Counted from the first letter of the stretch, positions 7,529 to 16,856 are shown. The stretch is DNA of 64,000 nt from Hyphomicrobiales bacterium (GCA_900469345.1 UBWZ01000003.1:142577-206576); one strand, 5' to 3'. Notes: generated by a model from the sequence alone, not told the origin. Numbers and translations: made by a program.

Positions 7529-9109
7529 TCAGGCGATCTGCAACCGCCCCATCGGCATTTCGCCGCGCCCGAAGCCGCCAAGCGCGAAGAAGCCATCGAT
7601 GGCGTGGATCGGCGACAGGGCGATGAGATCGGTCAGGAACGCCTCTGACGACAGGTCCTGCTCGATCGCCTCCACTTCCGATGAAAGCGGCCGGTCGACC
7701 GTGTAGAAGGCTGCGTGCCGGCGCACCACGTCGTAGACCAGCTTGACGGCGCCCCCCGGTTCGTCGCCCTGGATGTCCATCGCTTGGGCTGCGAGCAGCG
7801 CCTCGAGCGCTGCAAGGCGCTTCAGGGCCTGGGTCTGGCGCTCGAAGCGCTCGATCACCAGGGGCAGGAAGGCGGCCTCGTCCTCCATGCCGCCGGCGAC
7901 GACCAGCGACTGCGCCGACACCGGATTGATCATCGACAGCACGCGCGAGAAGATCTCGCCGGCAAGCTTGATGATCGGTCCGAAACCGGTGGCGATCGCA
8001 CCCTCCGGCACGAGGTTGACCGGCAGTCCGCGCCGCTGTCCATTGCCGAGCAGGACGCAGCGGTTAAAGGAATTGCGGGCGGCATGCGCCATGCACAGGA
8101 CGGCGGATTCGAGCAGCACCGTCACGTCGAGAGGCAGCGATCCCCCCGACGTCAGCACCCGTCCCTCGACGATCACCGGATTGTCGTCGGAGCGCCCGGT
8201 CGCAGCGAGTACCTTGTGGCCGGCGCTGAGAATGCTTTCATAGACCGCGCCGAACACCTGCGGGATCATGCGCAGACTGAGCGGATCCTGGATGTGGGTC
8301 GCATGCGGCCAGTTCCAGCCCTCCGAGGCATTGAAGAGCCATTTGCCGATCATCGCTTCCCGGGCGGTGCCCACGTGCGTCACCGCAAACCATGGGTCGC
8401 GCGAGGCGCCCATCGCCCCGGAGGCCGCAAGCCCGGTCGCCAGCAGGGCCCGCACGGCACCGGCTGCCCCGCGGGTCGCCTCGGCCGCCGCCGCAAAGCT
8501 CACGGAATTGACGCTGAGCGAGGCAAGGCTGTCACGCGGCGCCATCCGCACCCTGTGAAGGCCCGCACGCCGGAACGCCTCCTCGGCGGGCAGTCGTTCG
8601 CCCTGGTACATCGCCTCGCCGACACCGGTCAGCACGGCGCCGATCTGCCCCATCAGCCCGATATCGGCACAGCCGATCGAGCCCGTTCGCCGGACCACCG
8701 GAATGACGTCGGCAGAGAGCAGATCGAGGTAGGATTGCACCAGTTCGGTCGAGCAGCCGACATACCCGGTCAGCGCGGTGTTGACCCGCAATGCCATGGC
8801 ATTGCGCACCACAGACATGGGAAATGGCTTGCCCGTGCCAAAATGATGGGCCCGCACCAGTCCGAGATTGAAGGCGTCGTACTCTTCGGCGGACCAGGCG
8901 ACGTCCTTCATGGCGCCAACGCCGGTGGTGGCGCCATAGACGGGCTGGCCGTCCGCAATCGCCTTCTCCAGCACCTGCCGCGCCGCCCGCACCCGTGCCA
9001 GGCCGCCGGGCTCCACGCCGACGGTGGCGCGTCCCTGGCCGATCGCCAGAAGCTCCGGAAAGCCGAGCGGCTGGCCGGTCAGTTCGATATGTCGTTTGGT
9101 ATGGGACAT
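7529..9109 (-). CDS. Aromatic amino acid / histidine ammonia-lyase family protein lacking the MIO triad
   Basis: 526 residues, full length for the HAL/PAL/TAL family and collinear with it: VYGATTGVG (57-65, substrate loop), GSIGCADIGLMG (143-154), SVNSVSF (about 199-205), QDPLSLRMIPQVFGA (274-288) and a DDNPVIVEGR segment. In active lyases the second motif reads G-S-x-G-A-S-G-D-L and Ala-Ser-Gly cyclises to the MIO electrophile. Here that tripeptide is absent (Cys-Ala-Asp instead), and the catalytic Tyr of Q-D-x-Y-S-x-R is Leu277. So it is a genuine family member that should not work by the MIO mechanism. No hut or phenylpropanoid genes are adjacent. Function unknown. Confidence 0.8.
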   Translation of the reverse strand: MSHTKRHIELTGQPLGFPELLAIGQGRATVGVEPGGLARVRAARQVLEKAIADGQPVYGATTGVGAMKDVAWSAEEYDAFNLGLVRAHHFGTGKPFPMSVVRNAMALRVNTALTGYVGCSTELVQSYLDLLSADVIPVVRRTGSIGCADIGLMGQIGAVLTGVGEAMYQGERLPAEEAFRRAGLHRVRMAPRDSLASLSVNSVSFAAAAEATRGAAGAVRALLATGLAASGAMGASRDPWFAVTHVGTAREAMIGKWLFNASEGWNWPHATHIQDPLSLRMIPQVFGAVYESILSAGHKVLAATGRSDDNPVIVEGRVLTSGGSLPLDVTVLLESAVLCMAHAARNSFNRCVLLGNGQRRGLPVNLVPEGAIATGFGPIIKLAGEIFSRVLSMINPVSAQSLVVAGGMEDEAAFLPLVIERFERQTQALKRLAALEALLAAQAMDIQGDEPGGAVKLVYDVVRRHAAFYTVDRPLSSEVEAIEQDLSSEAFLTDLIALSPIHAIDGFFALGGFGRGEMPMGRLQIA

Positions 9110-9196
9110 TCAATCACCTTTCCCCCAAGCTACCGCAGCGTTGGGCTCGGGGAATATCCCAAAACGGAGACATGCAGCGCGATTGCGACGGAATGG

Positions 9197-10756
9197 CTAA
9201 AGGGTGAAGGCGATGTAGAGAAGCGACAGGGCGATGACCCACAGAGCCAGTCGCCCGGAGCGGCTGTGGCGGGCTTCCGCCTTGCCGATCGCCTCGGCTG
9301 TTTCCGGATCGAAGCGCAAGCCGCTCTCGGCCATCCGCACCAGTTCCTTGTGCAGGGTCTCGGTCTTGGCGGCAATTTCCGGCACGGCCTCGGCGAGCTT
9401 CACGGCTGCCTTCACCCCGTCGCGCAGGTCCGAGACGATGCGCTTGGGGCCGAGATTGTCGCGGATCCATTGCCCGACGACAGGCTCCGAGGCCTTCCAC
9501 ATGTTGAACCGCGGATCGAGCATGCGCGCCACGCCCTCGACCACGACCATGGTCTTTTGCAGCAGGATGAGTTCCGGCCGGGTCTGCATTTCGAAAAGGT
9601 CGGTGACCTCGAAAAGCAGCGCGAGCAGCCGGGCCATCGAGATCGTTTCCGCCGGCTGGCCATGGATCGGCTCGCCGATCGCCCGGATCGCCTGGGCAAA
9701 GGCGGCCACGTCGTGGTGCGCGGGCACGTATCCCGCCTCGAAATGCACCTCGGCAACCCGCAGATAGTCGCGGGTGATGAAGCCGAACAGGATCTCGGCG
9801 AGGAAGCGTCGCTCCTTGCGCCCGAGCCGCCCGACAATGCCCATGTCGACCGCAACGACGGTCCCGTTCGGATCGACGAACAGATTGCCGGGATGCATGT
9901 CGGCGTGGAAGAAGCCGTCCCGCAACGTGTGGCGCAGGAAGGACTGGATCAGCGTTTCGGCGAGTTTCTCCAGATCGTGGCCGGCGACACGCAGCGCCTG
10001 GATGTCGTTCATCTTGACGCCATCGATCCATTCCATGGTGATGACGTCGCGGCCGGTTCTCTCCCAGTCCACCTTGGGGACCCGGAAGCCGGGATCTTCG
10101 GACGTATTTTCGGCAAGCTCGGAAAGCGCCGCGGCTTCGAGCCGCAGGTCCATCTCCATCTTGGTCGTCTGCTCGAGCGTGCGCGTCACCTCGACCGGTC
10201 GCAGACGCCGGCTCGACGGCACGAAGCGCTCCTGCAGACGCGACAGCAGGTACATGCCTTCGATGTCATGCGCAAAACGCTGGCGCACGCCCGGCCGCAC
10301 CACCTTCACGGCCACCTTGCGGTCGCCGATCATGCACGGATGGACCTGCGCGATGGAGGCGGCGGCGATCGGCTCGCCGAAGGATGTGTAGAGATCGCCG
10401 ACCGGCCGGCCGAGCGAGGCTTCGACGGCTGCCCTGGCAAGCGGCGTCGGGAAGAACGCCATCCGGTCCTGCAGCATGGACAGGTCGATCGCCCAGTCGA
10501 CGCCGACCACATCCGGCCGCGTCGCCAGGAACTGGCCGATTTTCACATAGGAGGGCCCGAGGCGATCGACGGCGCGCGTCAGCCTTTCGCTGCGGGCCTG
10601 CTTTTTGGCGCGGAAACGCGCGAGCGGATCTGCGAGCGTCTTGATGAGGCCGACCACGGGCGGCATGTCCTGCGTCGGAAGCGCTGCGACCACGCCTTCG
10701 CGCACCAGGACCCAGCCCACCCGGGCAAGCCGGAAATAAGCGCCGAGCGTGCTCAT
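9197..10756 (-). CDS. ubiB: Ubiquinone biosynthesis ATPase/kinase-like protein UbiB
   Basis: ABC1/ADCK/UbiB family protein of 519 residues, required for coenzyme Q synthesis. Family features: the KxGQ motif in YVKIGQFLATRPD (about 70-82), an Ala-rich loop AAASIAQVH replacing a kinase P-loop, VKVVRPG, catalytic-loop DGFFHADMHPGNLF and metal-binding VDMGIVGRL. A hydrophobic C-terminal helix (last 20 residues) would anchor it to the inner membrane. It begins three bases after the ubiE stop, so ubiE-ubiB form an operon, as in many alphaproteobacteria. Confidence 0.95.
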   Translation of the reverse strand: MSTLGAYFRLARVGWVLVREGVVAALPTQDMPPVVGLIKTLADPLARFRAKKQARSERLTRAVDRLGPSYVKIGQFLATRPDVVGVDWAIDLSMLQDRMAFFPTPLARAAVEASLGRPVGDLYTSFGEPIAAASIAQVHPCMIGDRKVAVKVVRPGVRQRFAHDIEGMYLLSRLQERFVPSSRRLRPVEVTRTLEQTTKMEMDLRLEAAALSELAENTSEDPGFRVPKVDWERTGRDVITMEWIDGVKMNDIQALRVAGHDLEKLAETLIQSFLRHTLRDGFFHADMHPGNLFVDPNGTVVAVDMGIVGRLGRKERRFLAEILFGFITRDYLRVAEVHFEAGYVPAHHDVAAFAQAIRAIGEPIHGQPAETISMARLLALLFEVTDLFEMQTRPELILLQKTMVVVEGVARMLDPRFNMWKASEPVVGQWIRDNLGPKRIVSDLRDGVKAAVKLAEAVPEIAAKTETLHKELVRMAESGLRFDPETAEAIGKAEARHSRSGRLALWVIALSLLYIAFTL

Positions 10757-10759
10757 GCC

Positions 10760-11536
10760 CTAAAGTTTCCAGCCGGAATGCAGTGCCGCGATCCCGCCGG
10801 TATAATTGGTGTAGGTGACGCGGGAGAAGCCTGCGGTCCGGATCATCGCCGCGAAATTCTCCTGGTTCGGAAACTTGCGGATCGATTCCACCAGATACTG
10901 GTAGGGTTCCGCATCGCCGGTGATCATCTTGCCGAAACGCGGGATCGCCCGGAACGACCATTCCTCGTAGACGCGCTCCAGAAGCGGCATTTCAACCTCG
11001 GAAAACTCCAGCACCAGGATGCGGCCGCCCCGCTTCAGCACCCGGTAGGCTTCCTTCAGCGCCACATCGATATGCGGCACGTTGCGGATCCCGAAGGCGA
11101 CCGTATAGGCGTCGAAAGACGCGTCGTCGAAAGGCAGCGATTCCGCATTGGCTTCCACGAAGGTCAGGTTGTCGGAAAGGCGCTGCTTGACGGCCCGCTC
11201 CGCGCCGACGCCGAGCATCGAGCCGTTGATGTCGAGCACCGTGGTGTGCGCCATCCGGTTGGAGGCCTCGACGATGCGAAAGGCAATGTCGCCCGTGCCG
11301 CCGGCGACGTCGAGCGTTCTGTAGGACGGGTCCTTGCGCGGATTGAGGGCGGCAACCATGGCGTCCTTCCAGACCCGGTGCATGCCCGCCGACATGACGT
11401 CGTTCATCACGTCGTAGCGCTTGGCGACCTTGTGGAAGACGTCGTTGACCAGGGTCTGCTTTTCGCCGTCCGCGACCTGACGGAACCCGTAGGAGGTTTC
11501 CATCCCGCCATCGGCGCTGGTGCGAGCTTCGGTCAT
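10760..11536 (-). CDS. ubiE: Ubiquinone/menaquinone C-methyltransferase UbiE
   Basis: SAM-dependent C-methyltransferase of the quinone pathway (COQ5 homologue), 258 residues. Visible motifs: [22 protein letters not shown] near the N-terminus, [14 protein letters not shown] (SAM site), [19 protein letters not shown], and the family hallmark [10 protein letters not shown]. The frame is open a further 23 codons upstream; [11 protein letters not shown] at 11536 gives the usual length and is preferred. It is divergent from fpg with 145 bp between starts. Confidence 0.96.
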   Translation of the reverse strand: MTEARTSADGGMETSYGFRQVADGEKQTLVNDVFHKVAKRYDVMNDVMSAGMHRVWKDAMVAALNPRKDPSYRTLDVAGGTGDIAFRIVEASNRMAHTTVLDINGSMLGVGAERAVKQRLSDNLTFVEANAESLPFDDASFDAYTVAFGIRNVPHIDVALKEAYRVLKRGGRILVLEFSEVEMPLLERVYEEWSFRAIPRFGKMITGDAEPYQYLVESIRKFPNQENFAAMIRTAGFSRVTYTNYTGGIAALHSGWKL

Positions 11537-11681
11537 TGGCGAACTCCTTGACGCAATTCCGGGACGACCGTAGCGAAAGCGCCGCGGCTTCTCTATCTGT
11601 GGCACGGCCTATCCATACAGCGGAACCGCCCGGGTCTATAGACCAGGAACGGCGGTCGCGAAACAGGAAGTTAGGAACACC

Positions 11682-12560
11682 ATGCCCGAATTGCCAGAGG
11701 TGGAAACCGTCAGGCGCGGCCTGGCGCCGGCAATGGAAGGCGCCAGGATCGAGAGACTGGAGCTCAATCGTCCGGACCTCCGCTTTCCGCTGCCGGCCGA
11801 CCTGTCGCAAGCTGCGACGGGACGCCGCATCCTCTCGCTGGGAAGGCGGGCCAAATACCTGCTGATCGATCTTGAGGACGACCTGACGATCGTGGCGCAT
11901 CTCGGCATGTCGGGGTCGTTCCGCATCGAGGACGGCGTCGTCGGCGATTTCCACCATGCGCGCTCCAAGGACGCCAAGCACGATCACGTCGTCTTCCATC
12001 TCCAGCGGGAAACGGGACCGGTCAGGGTCATCTACAATGATCCGCGGCGCTTCGGCTTCATGCACCTGTGGAAACGCAGCGAGCTCGACCTCTATCCCGC
12101 CTTTGCTGAACTGGGGCCCGAGCCGACCGGCAACGCGCTGGACGAAACCTATCTCGCCGCACGCCTCGGCAAGAAGAGCCAGCCGCTGAAGGGCGCCCTT
12201 CTCGACCAGACCGTGGTGGCGGGTCTCGGCAACATCTATGTGTGCGAGGCCCTGTGGCGATCCCATCTTTCGCCGAAGCGGGCGGCAGGCACGCTTGTCA
12301 CCAAGACCGGCCGGCCAAAAAAGGAGCTGCTGCTGCTGACCACCGCAATCCGCGAGGTGATCGCCGACGCGATCGCCGCCGGCGGCTCGTCGCTGCGCGA
12401 CCATATCCAGACCGACGGCTCGCTGGGCTATTTCCAGCATTCCTTCTCGGTCTACGATCAGGAGGGCAAGCCTTGTCGCACGCCCGGCTGCGGCGGTATG
12501 GTGACCCGCATCACGCAGGCCGGCCGGTCGACCTTCTACTGCCCCCGTTGTCAGCGGTAA
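11682..12560 (+). CDS. fpg: Formamidopyrimidine-DNA glycosylase (MutM)
   Basis: Base-excision repair glycosylase and AP lyase that removes 8-oxoguanine and formamidopyrimidines. 292 residues. The mature N-terminus [13 protein letters not shown] supplies the catalytic Pro and Glu; [11 protein letters not shown] holds the conserved Lys; [17 protein letters not shown] and [14 protein letters not shown] are family motifs. A four-Cys zinc finger closes the protein (CRTPGCGG then YCPRCQR). Start MPELPEVE is fixed by the need for Pro2. The next gene follows after 41 bp. Confidence 0.97.
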   Translation: MPELPEVETVRRGLAPAMEGARIERLELNRPDLRFPLPADLSQAATGRRILSLGRRAKYLLIDLEDDLTIVAHLGMSGSFRIEDGVVGDFHHARSKDAKHDHVVFHLQRETGPVRVIYNDPRRFGFMHLWKRSELDLYPAFAELGPEPTGNALDETYLAARLGKKSQPLKGALLDQTVVAGLGNIYVCEALWRSHLSPKRAAGTLVTKTGRPKKELLLLTTAIREVIADAIAAGGSSLRDHIQTDGSLGYFQHSFSVYDQEGKPCRTPGCGGMVTRITQAGRSTFYCPRCQR

Positions 12561-12601
12561 GGTCGCGCTGCGGCGTTGAGCCACCAGGGAGAGGAGACCC
12601 G

Positions 12602-13375
12602 ATGAGCTACGAGACACTGTTGACGGAAACAAGGGATGCGGTGGCGATCGTCACGCTCAATCGCCCCAAGGCGCTGAACGCGCTCAACGCGACGCTGATG
12701 ACAGAACTGACGGATGCTCTGGCCGGCATAGCAAAGGACGACGCGATCGGCGCCGTCGTGTTGACGGGGTCGGAAAAAGCATTCGCAGCCGGTGCCGACA
12801 TCAAGGAAATGCAGGCCATCGATTTCGTCGACGCCTATCTCGCCGACTTCATCTCCGGCTGGGAGGCGGTGGCGTCCTTCCGCAAGCCGATGATCGCGGC
12901 CGTCTCCGGGTTCGCGCTGGGGGGAGGCTGCGAGCTTGCGATGATGTGCGACATGATCATCGCTTCCGAAACCGCGAGGTTCGGCCAGCCGGAAATCACC
13001 CTGGGCGTCATTCCCGGCATGGGCGGCTCGCAGCGCCTGACCCGGGCCGTCGGCAAGGCGAAAGCCATGGACCTCGTGCTCACGGGGCGCATGATGGACG
13101 CCGTCGAAGCGGAGCGGGCCGGGCTCGTGGCGCGGATCGTGGCGCCTGAACAACTGCTTCCCGAAGCCCTTGGCGCCGCCGCCAAGATCGCGTCTTACCC
13201 GCGCGCCGCCGTTCTGATGGCGAAGGAGGCGGTCAACCGGTCCTTCGAGGCCACCTTGGGCGAGGGGCTGCGCTTTGAACGGCGCCTGTTTCATTCCCTC
13301 TTTGCCACCTCGGACCAGAAGGAGGGCATGGCGGCCTTCGCGGAAAAGCGGCAGCCGCTGTTCACCAACAGATAG
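12602..13375 (+). CDS. Enoyl-CoA hydratase/isomerase family protein
   Basis: 257-residue crotonase-fold enzyme that probably hydrates 2-enoyl-CoA in fatty-acid or branched-chain catabolism. Visible: [11 protein letters not shown], the CoA/oxyanion loop [25 protein letters not shown] with catalytic Glu, and [19 protein letters not shown] with the second catalytic Glu. Both Glu residues of true hydratases are present. The start at 12602 has a strong ribosome site (GGGAGAGGAG, about 6 bp upstream); an open extension into fpg is ignored. Rhizobial homologues are often called FadB1; the physiological substrate is not deducible. Confidence 0.92.
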   Translation: MSYETLLTETRDAVAIVTLNRPKALNALNATLMTELTDALAGIAKDDAIGAVVLTGSEKAFAAGADIKEMQAIDFVDAYLADFISGWEAVASFRKPMIAAVSGFALGGGCELAMMCDMIIASETARFGQPEITLGVIPGMGGSQRLTRAVGKAKAMDLVLTGRMMDAVEAERAGLVARIVAPEQLLPEALGAAAKIASYPRAAVLMAKEAVNRSFEATLGEGLRFERRLFHSLFATSDQKEGMAAFAEKRQPLFTNR

Positions 13376-13396
13376 CGGCTCTGCCGCAGAATCCGC

Positions 13397-13425
13397 GTTG
13401 ACTGGGGCGGCTAATCCAGCTATAT
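13397..13425 (+). promoter_or_regulatory. Putative sigma-70 promoter of rpsT
   Basis: GTTGAC (13397-13402), exactly 17 bp, then CTATAT (13420-13425). This matches the rhizobial housekeeping consensus CTTGAC-N17-CTATAT at all but one position. It sits just after the enoyl-CoA hydratase stop and about 120 bp before rpsT, so the ribosomal protein mRNA would carry a leader of roughly 115 nt. Confidence 0.7.
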
Positions 13426-13546
13426 GCCCGCCCACAGTTGGGAAAGCCTATGGCTTCCTCTATTGCTCCCGTATTGCTGAATTGATGGTCGCAGGACCGG
13501 CGCGGCAGTGGCGGAGTTTTGATTTGAATTCGTAGAGAGGCATGAA

Positions 13547-13813
13547 ATGGCCAATACAACTTCGGCGAAAAAGGCGACCCGCAAGATCGCGCGCCGTACC
13601 GAGATCAACAAGTCGCGCCGCTCGCGCATGCGTGGTTATATCCGCAAGGTAGAAGAAGCCATCGCTACGGGCGATCTGGCCATCGCTGCCGAGGCTCTGA
13701 AGGCAGCCCAGCCTGAGATCCAGCGCGCTGCCACCAAGGGCGTACTTCACCGCAACACGGCATCCCGCAAGGTCTCGCGCCTCGCTGCTCGTGTGAAGGC
13801 TCTGTCAGCCTAA
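13547..13813 (+). CDS. rpsT: 30S ribosomal protein S20
   Basis: 88-residue, very basic protein of the small ribosomal subunit that binds 16S rRNA. The N-terminus [17 protein letters not shown] and the pattern [16 protein letters not shown] identify S20; the C-terminal [22 protein letters not shown] is equally typical. Ribosome site AGAGAGG precedes the ATG. It is a single-gene unit bounded by a good promoter upstream and a strong terminator downstream, and lies upstream of dnaA as in other Rhizobiales. Confidence 0.98.
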   Translation: MANTTSAKKATRKIARRTEINKSRRSRMRGYIRKVEEAIATGDLAIAAEALKAAQPEIQRAATKGVLHRNTASRKVSRLAARVKALSA

Positions 13814-13836
13814 GCTAACGCTTCAAGCGTCTGATT

Positions 13837-13870
13837 AAAAAGCCTGGTCGTCAGACCGGGCTTTTTGTGT
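13837..13870 (+). terminator. Rho-independent terminator of rpsT
   Basis: A 13-bp stem (13837-13849 with 13854-13866, one G-T wobble), loop GTCA, ending in a run of five T within the arm. It lies 23 bp after the rpsT stop. Confidence 0.9.
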
Positions 13871-14393
13871 TTGTGCTTTTTTGCGCCTGCGTGACGGCAT
13901 TGTTGACGATTTGATGTCGAAGGCGTGACAGAAAAAAATGTTAAAATTCAGTGACTTGTCGAAGGTCATTCGTTCCGGGGGCGAGTTTTCGAGGCGGGAA
14001 GATGACCACTATGACGTCAAGCGTTTTTTTATTTTCGGGCCAGTTTGGGACGTCGATCAATCGGCGTTTTTGAATCTCATTGATTCAACTGCGATTCTCC
14101 GTGACGTCTTCTGTGACATTCAAATCACGCCTGAAGAGTCAACAGCCGGCTCTTAATTTTGCGTAAAATTCATCGTTGATCTTGGGGTTTGATCCTGCCT
14201 AAATGCCTTCCAGCAGAGAGCACGGGGATTACTTCAAGGAAGCTGGCGATGATCGTCCTGATGGGGCGAGGTAAGCAGCTTTTGCCTCCCTGCGACGGGC
14301 AATATGCTCGTTTCCTAAATAACTAGCGGTTGTAGGCCGGAGGTTCACGCTTCCGCCAGCGGCCGGTCTTTGCAGATACGCATGTTGTATAGG

Positions 14394-14432
14394 GCGAGGA
14401 ACGGGGAAGACGGAACTGAGTGGGGGCCGCGG
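14394..14432. repeat. Direct repeat copy A of the dnaA-upstream mosaic
   Basis: Starts GCGAGG (14394-14399) and ends TGAGTGGGGGCCGCGG (14417-14432). The same start and end, TGAATGGGGGCCGCGG, recur at 14522-14556. Copy A is followed by an imperfect inverted repeat, CGTCTT-N6-AGGACG (14433-14450). Confidence 0.6.
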
Positions 14433-14521
14433 CGTCTTGTGACGAGGACGAGACCGGTGGCGCAGGGACGTAGGCATCGTGCCGGTACGAGGCGGCAGGG
14501 TGTTGTAAGCTTTCGACCGAA

Positions 14522-14556
14522 GCGAGGCGGAAGAGGGCAGTGAATGGGGGCCGCGG
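14522..14556. repeat. Direct repeat copy B of the dnaA-upstream mosaic
   Basis: Starts GCGAGG (14522-14527) and ends TGAATGGGGGCCGCGG (14541-14556); 15 of the last 16 bases match copy A, about 124 bp apart. It runs directly into the perfect palindrome at 14556-14579. Confidence 0.6.
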
Positions 14557-14579
14557 TCCTGTTCCGATCGGAACAGGAC
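14556..14579. repeat. Perfect 24-bp palindrome upstream of dnaA
   Basis: The left arm GTCCTGTTCCGA is followed immediately by its exact reverse complement TCGGAACAGGAC. It lies 72 bp before the dnaA start. No T-tract follows, so it does not look like a terminator. It could be an operator or part of an intergenic repeat element. Confidence 0.75.
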
Positions 14580-14651
14580 GCCGCGCCTTGAGGCAAGTTT
14601 GTTCTGGCGGCGATAAATGATCGCCAGGCTGGAAATGGAAGGCGGCAAATA

Positions 14652-16220
14652 ATGCATATGAATACCGCATCGCTTCGTGCTGTTGGGAATGGGGACCCGG
14701 CACGACAGGCATTCGATTCAGTTTGCTCCCAGGCGGCAGGGGATACATCGGAAATGAAGCATGATGCTCTTTTTGAGCGGTTTAGCGCACGTCTGAAGGC
14801 ACAGGTTGGACAGGATGTATATGCAAGTTGGTTCGCGCGGCTGAAGCTTCATTCCGTTTCGAAGAGCGTTGTCCGGCTGACGGTCCCCACGACTTTTCTG
14901 AAGTCCTGGATCAATAATCGTTACCTCGACCAGATCACGACAATCTTCCAGGCTGAGGATGCCGAGATCCTCAAGGTGGAAATCCTGGTGCGCAGCGCAA
15001 GCCGGCATGCCAAGGCCCCTGGCGCGGATGAGGATCGCCCCGCCGCAGCCGAGCCGGCTCCGGCGCAGCCCTTCCCCCGTCGCGATGCACCGCGCGAAAT
15101 CGGCAAGATCGCCGTCTTTACGCCGCCCGTTTCGCAGCAGCCGCGTCCGGCAACCTCAGGATCCACGCTGTTCGGCTCTCCGCTCGACAGCCGGTTCACT
15201 TTCGACACCTTCGTGGAAGGCTCCTCCAATCGTGTCGCGCTTGCCGCAGCGAAGACGATTGCCGAAGCAGGCGCGAGCGCCGTACGCTTCAACCCGCTGT
15301 TTCTCCATTCCGGCGTGGGCCTCGGCAAGACGCACCTTCTGCAGGCCATCGCCAATGCCGCCATCGGCAGCCAGCGCATGCCGCGTGTGGTCTATCTGAC
15401 GGCCGAATACTTCATGTGGCGCTTTGCCACCGCCATCCGCGACAACGACGCCCTGACCCTCAAGGATTCGCTGCGCAACATCGACCTCCTGATCATCGAC
15501 GACATGCAGTTCCTGCAGGGCAAGATGATCCAGAACGAGTTCTGCCACCTGCTCAACATGCTGCTCGACAGCGCCAAGCAGGTTGTCGTCGCCGCCGACC
15601 GTGCGCCCTGGGAGCTGGAATCTCTTGACCCGCGGGTCCGGTCGCGCCTGCAGGGTGGCGTTGCCATCGAGCTCGAAGCGCCCGACTACGACATGCGCCT
15701 GCAGATGCTCACCGGCCGGCTCGACGTGGCGCGCCACGAGGATCCGTCCCTCGATATCCCGGCCGAGATCCTCAGCCACGTTGCCCGCAACGTGACCGCG
15801 AGCGGCAGGGAGCTGGAAGGTGCCTTTAACCAGCTCCTGTTCCGCCGGTCCTTCGAGCCGAACCTCTCCCTGGAGCGGGTCGACGAACTTCTTGCGCATC
15901 TGGTCGGTGCGGGCGAAGCCAAGCGCGTCCGCATCGAGGACATCCAGCGGATCGTTGCGCGCCATTACAACGTGTCGCGCCAGGAACTGGTCTCCAACCG
16001 GCGCACCCGCGTCATCGTCAAGCCGCGCCAGATCGCCATGTATCTCGCAAAGGCGCTGACGCCGCGCTCCTTCCCGGAGATCGGCCGGCGTTTTGGCGGC
16101 CGCGATCACACGACGGTGCTGCATGCCGTGCGCAAGATCGAGGAACTGATCACCGCCGACACCAAACTCGGCCATGAGGTCGAGCTGCTGAAGCGATTGA
16201 TCAACGAAAACAACGCCTGA
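14652..16220 (+). CDS. dnaA: Chromosomal replication initiator protein DnaA
   Basis: AAA+ initiator that binds DnaA boxes and opens the origin. 522 residues from the first ATG. Domain [22 protein letters not shown]. Domain III: Walker [19 protein letters not shown], Walker [14 protein letters not shown], sensor [11 protein letters not shown]. Domain IV: the DnaA signature [22 protein letters not shown] with the DNA-recognition helix. The annotated start adds about 34 residues before [10 protein letters not shown] (14754), where many homologues begin; the first ATG has a plausible GGAAGG ribosome site, so either start is possible. Confidence 0.97.
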   Translation: MHMNTASLRAVGNGDPARQAFDSVCSQAAGDTSEMKHDALFERFSARLKAQVGQDVYASWFARLKLHSVSKSVVRLTVPTTFLKSWINNRYLDQITTIFQAEDAEILKVEILVRSASRHAKAPGADEDRPAAAEPAPAQPFPRRDAPREIGKIAVFTPPVSQQPRPATSGSTLFGSPLDSRFTFDTFVEGSSNRVALAAAKTIAEAGASAVRFNPLFLHSGVGLGKTHLLQAIANAAIGSQRMPRVVYLTAEYFMWRFATAIRDNDALTLKDSLRNIDLLIIDDMQFLQGKMIQNEFCHLLNMLLDSAKQVVVAADRAPWELESLDPRVRSRLQGGVAIELEAPDYDMRLQMLTGRLDVARHEDPSLDIPAEILSHVARNVTASGRELEGAFNQLLFRRSFEPNLSLERVDELLAHLVGAGEAKRVRIEDIQRIVARHYNVSRQELVSNRRTRVIVKPRQIAMYLAKALTPRSFPEIGRRFGGRDHTTVLHAVRKIEELITADTKLGHEVELLKRLINENNA

Positions 16221-16235
16221 TCGGAAGAGGAGGCA

Positions 16236-16856
16236 ATGGCAGCCTTCCTTCTGTCGGTTGCGGCGATCTGGGCCGTGGCGTGCGTAACGCCCGGTCCGAA
16301 CACGCTTCTCATCATGCGCTACTGCCTGACGGCACCGCGCCGGGTGGCGATCGTTGCGGCCGCCGGCACGGTTACCGGCACGCTCTGCTGGGGCTTGGCC
16401 GGCTGGCTCGGGATCAACATCCTCTTCCAGGCGGCGCCCTTCGCCTATGTCGCCCTCAAGATTGTCGGCGGCCTCTATCTCGTCTGGCTCGGCGCCAGGA
16501 TCGTGCTTCAGCTGAAGGCATCGAAACAGGCGGCCGATCTCGATGCGCCAAGGGCCCACGTGCCCGCCGCAACAGCCTACCGCATGGGCCTTGCGACCAA
16601 TCTCGCCAATCCGAAATCCGCGCTGTTCGTCGCAAGCCTGTTTGCCGCCACCATGCCGGCGGGGACGCCGTTTCTTTACGGCATTGCGGCGATCAGCCTG
16701 ATGCTGTGCATTTCGACGCTCTACTACACCGTCCTGATCGCGCTGATCACCCATCCTGCCATTGCTGCGGCCTATCTGCGCGCCAGGAAGAAGATCGATC
16801 TGGCTGTCGGCATGGTGTTCGTCGGCTTCGGCACCAAGCTCCTCCTGTCGCGGTAG
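16236..16856 (+). CDS. LysE/RhtB family exporter
   Basis: 206-residue inner-membrane protein with about six helices of the LysE amino-acid exporter superfamily. The N-terminus contains WAVACVTPGPNTLLIMRYCL, the family signature with its Pro-Gly-Pro; GLATNLANPKSALFVASLF is the second conserved block. Substrate is not predictable; relatives export threonine, homoserine, lysine or arginine. A strong ribosome site (AGAGGAGG) precedes the ATG 15 bp after dnaA. Confidence 0.9.
   Translation: MAAFLLSVAAIWAVACVTPGPNTLLIMRYCLTAPRRVAIVAAAGTVTGTLCWGLAGWLGINILFQAAPFAYVALKIVGGLYLVWLGARIVLQLKASKQAADLDAPRAHVPAATAYRMGLATNLANPKSALFVASLFAATMPAGTPFLYGIAAISLMLCISTLYYTVLIALITHPAIAAAYLRARKKIDLAVGMVFVGFGTKLLLSR

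Larger units (their letters stand above)
13871..14651. other. Long non-coding region upstream of dnaA
   Basis: About 780 bp between the rpsT terminator and dnaA. The first half (about 13870-14170) is AT-richer than its surroundings and carries a 72-codon open frame (13938-14156) with no ribosome site and no recognisable product. The second half holds a GC-rich repeat mosaic (14394-14579, listed separately). I saw no match to the DnaA box TTATCCACA, so this is unlikely to be oriC; in Rhizobiales the origin is usually near hemE. The dnaA promoter must lie here; CTTGAG at 14587 with GCGATA near 14610 is a weak candidate. Confidence 0.6.

Noticed and set aside
7715-11551. A 1278-codon open frame on the plus strand
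   Set aside because: It lies antisense to the ammonia-lyase homologue, ubiB and ubiE, has the His/Arg/Asp-rich composition of a shadow frame in high-GC DNA, and shows no domain.
13938-14156. A 72-codon open frame upstream of dnaA
   Set aside because: No ribosome site, no recognisable motif, and located in a non-coding region; kept only as part of the gap description.
13814-14651. oriC in the dnaA upstream region
   Set aside because: No DnaA-box cluster was found, and Rhizobiales origins normally lie elsewhere (near hemE).
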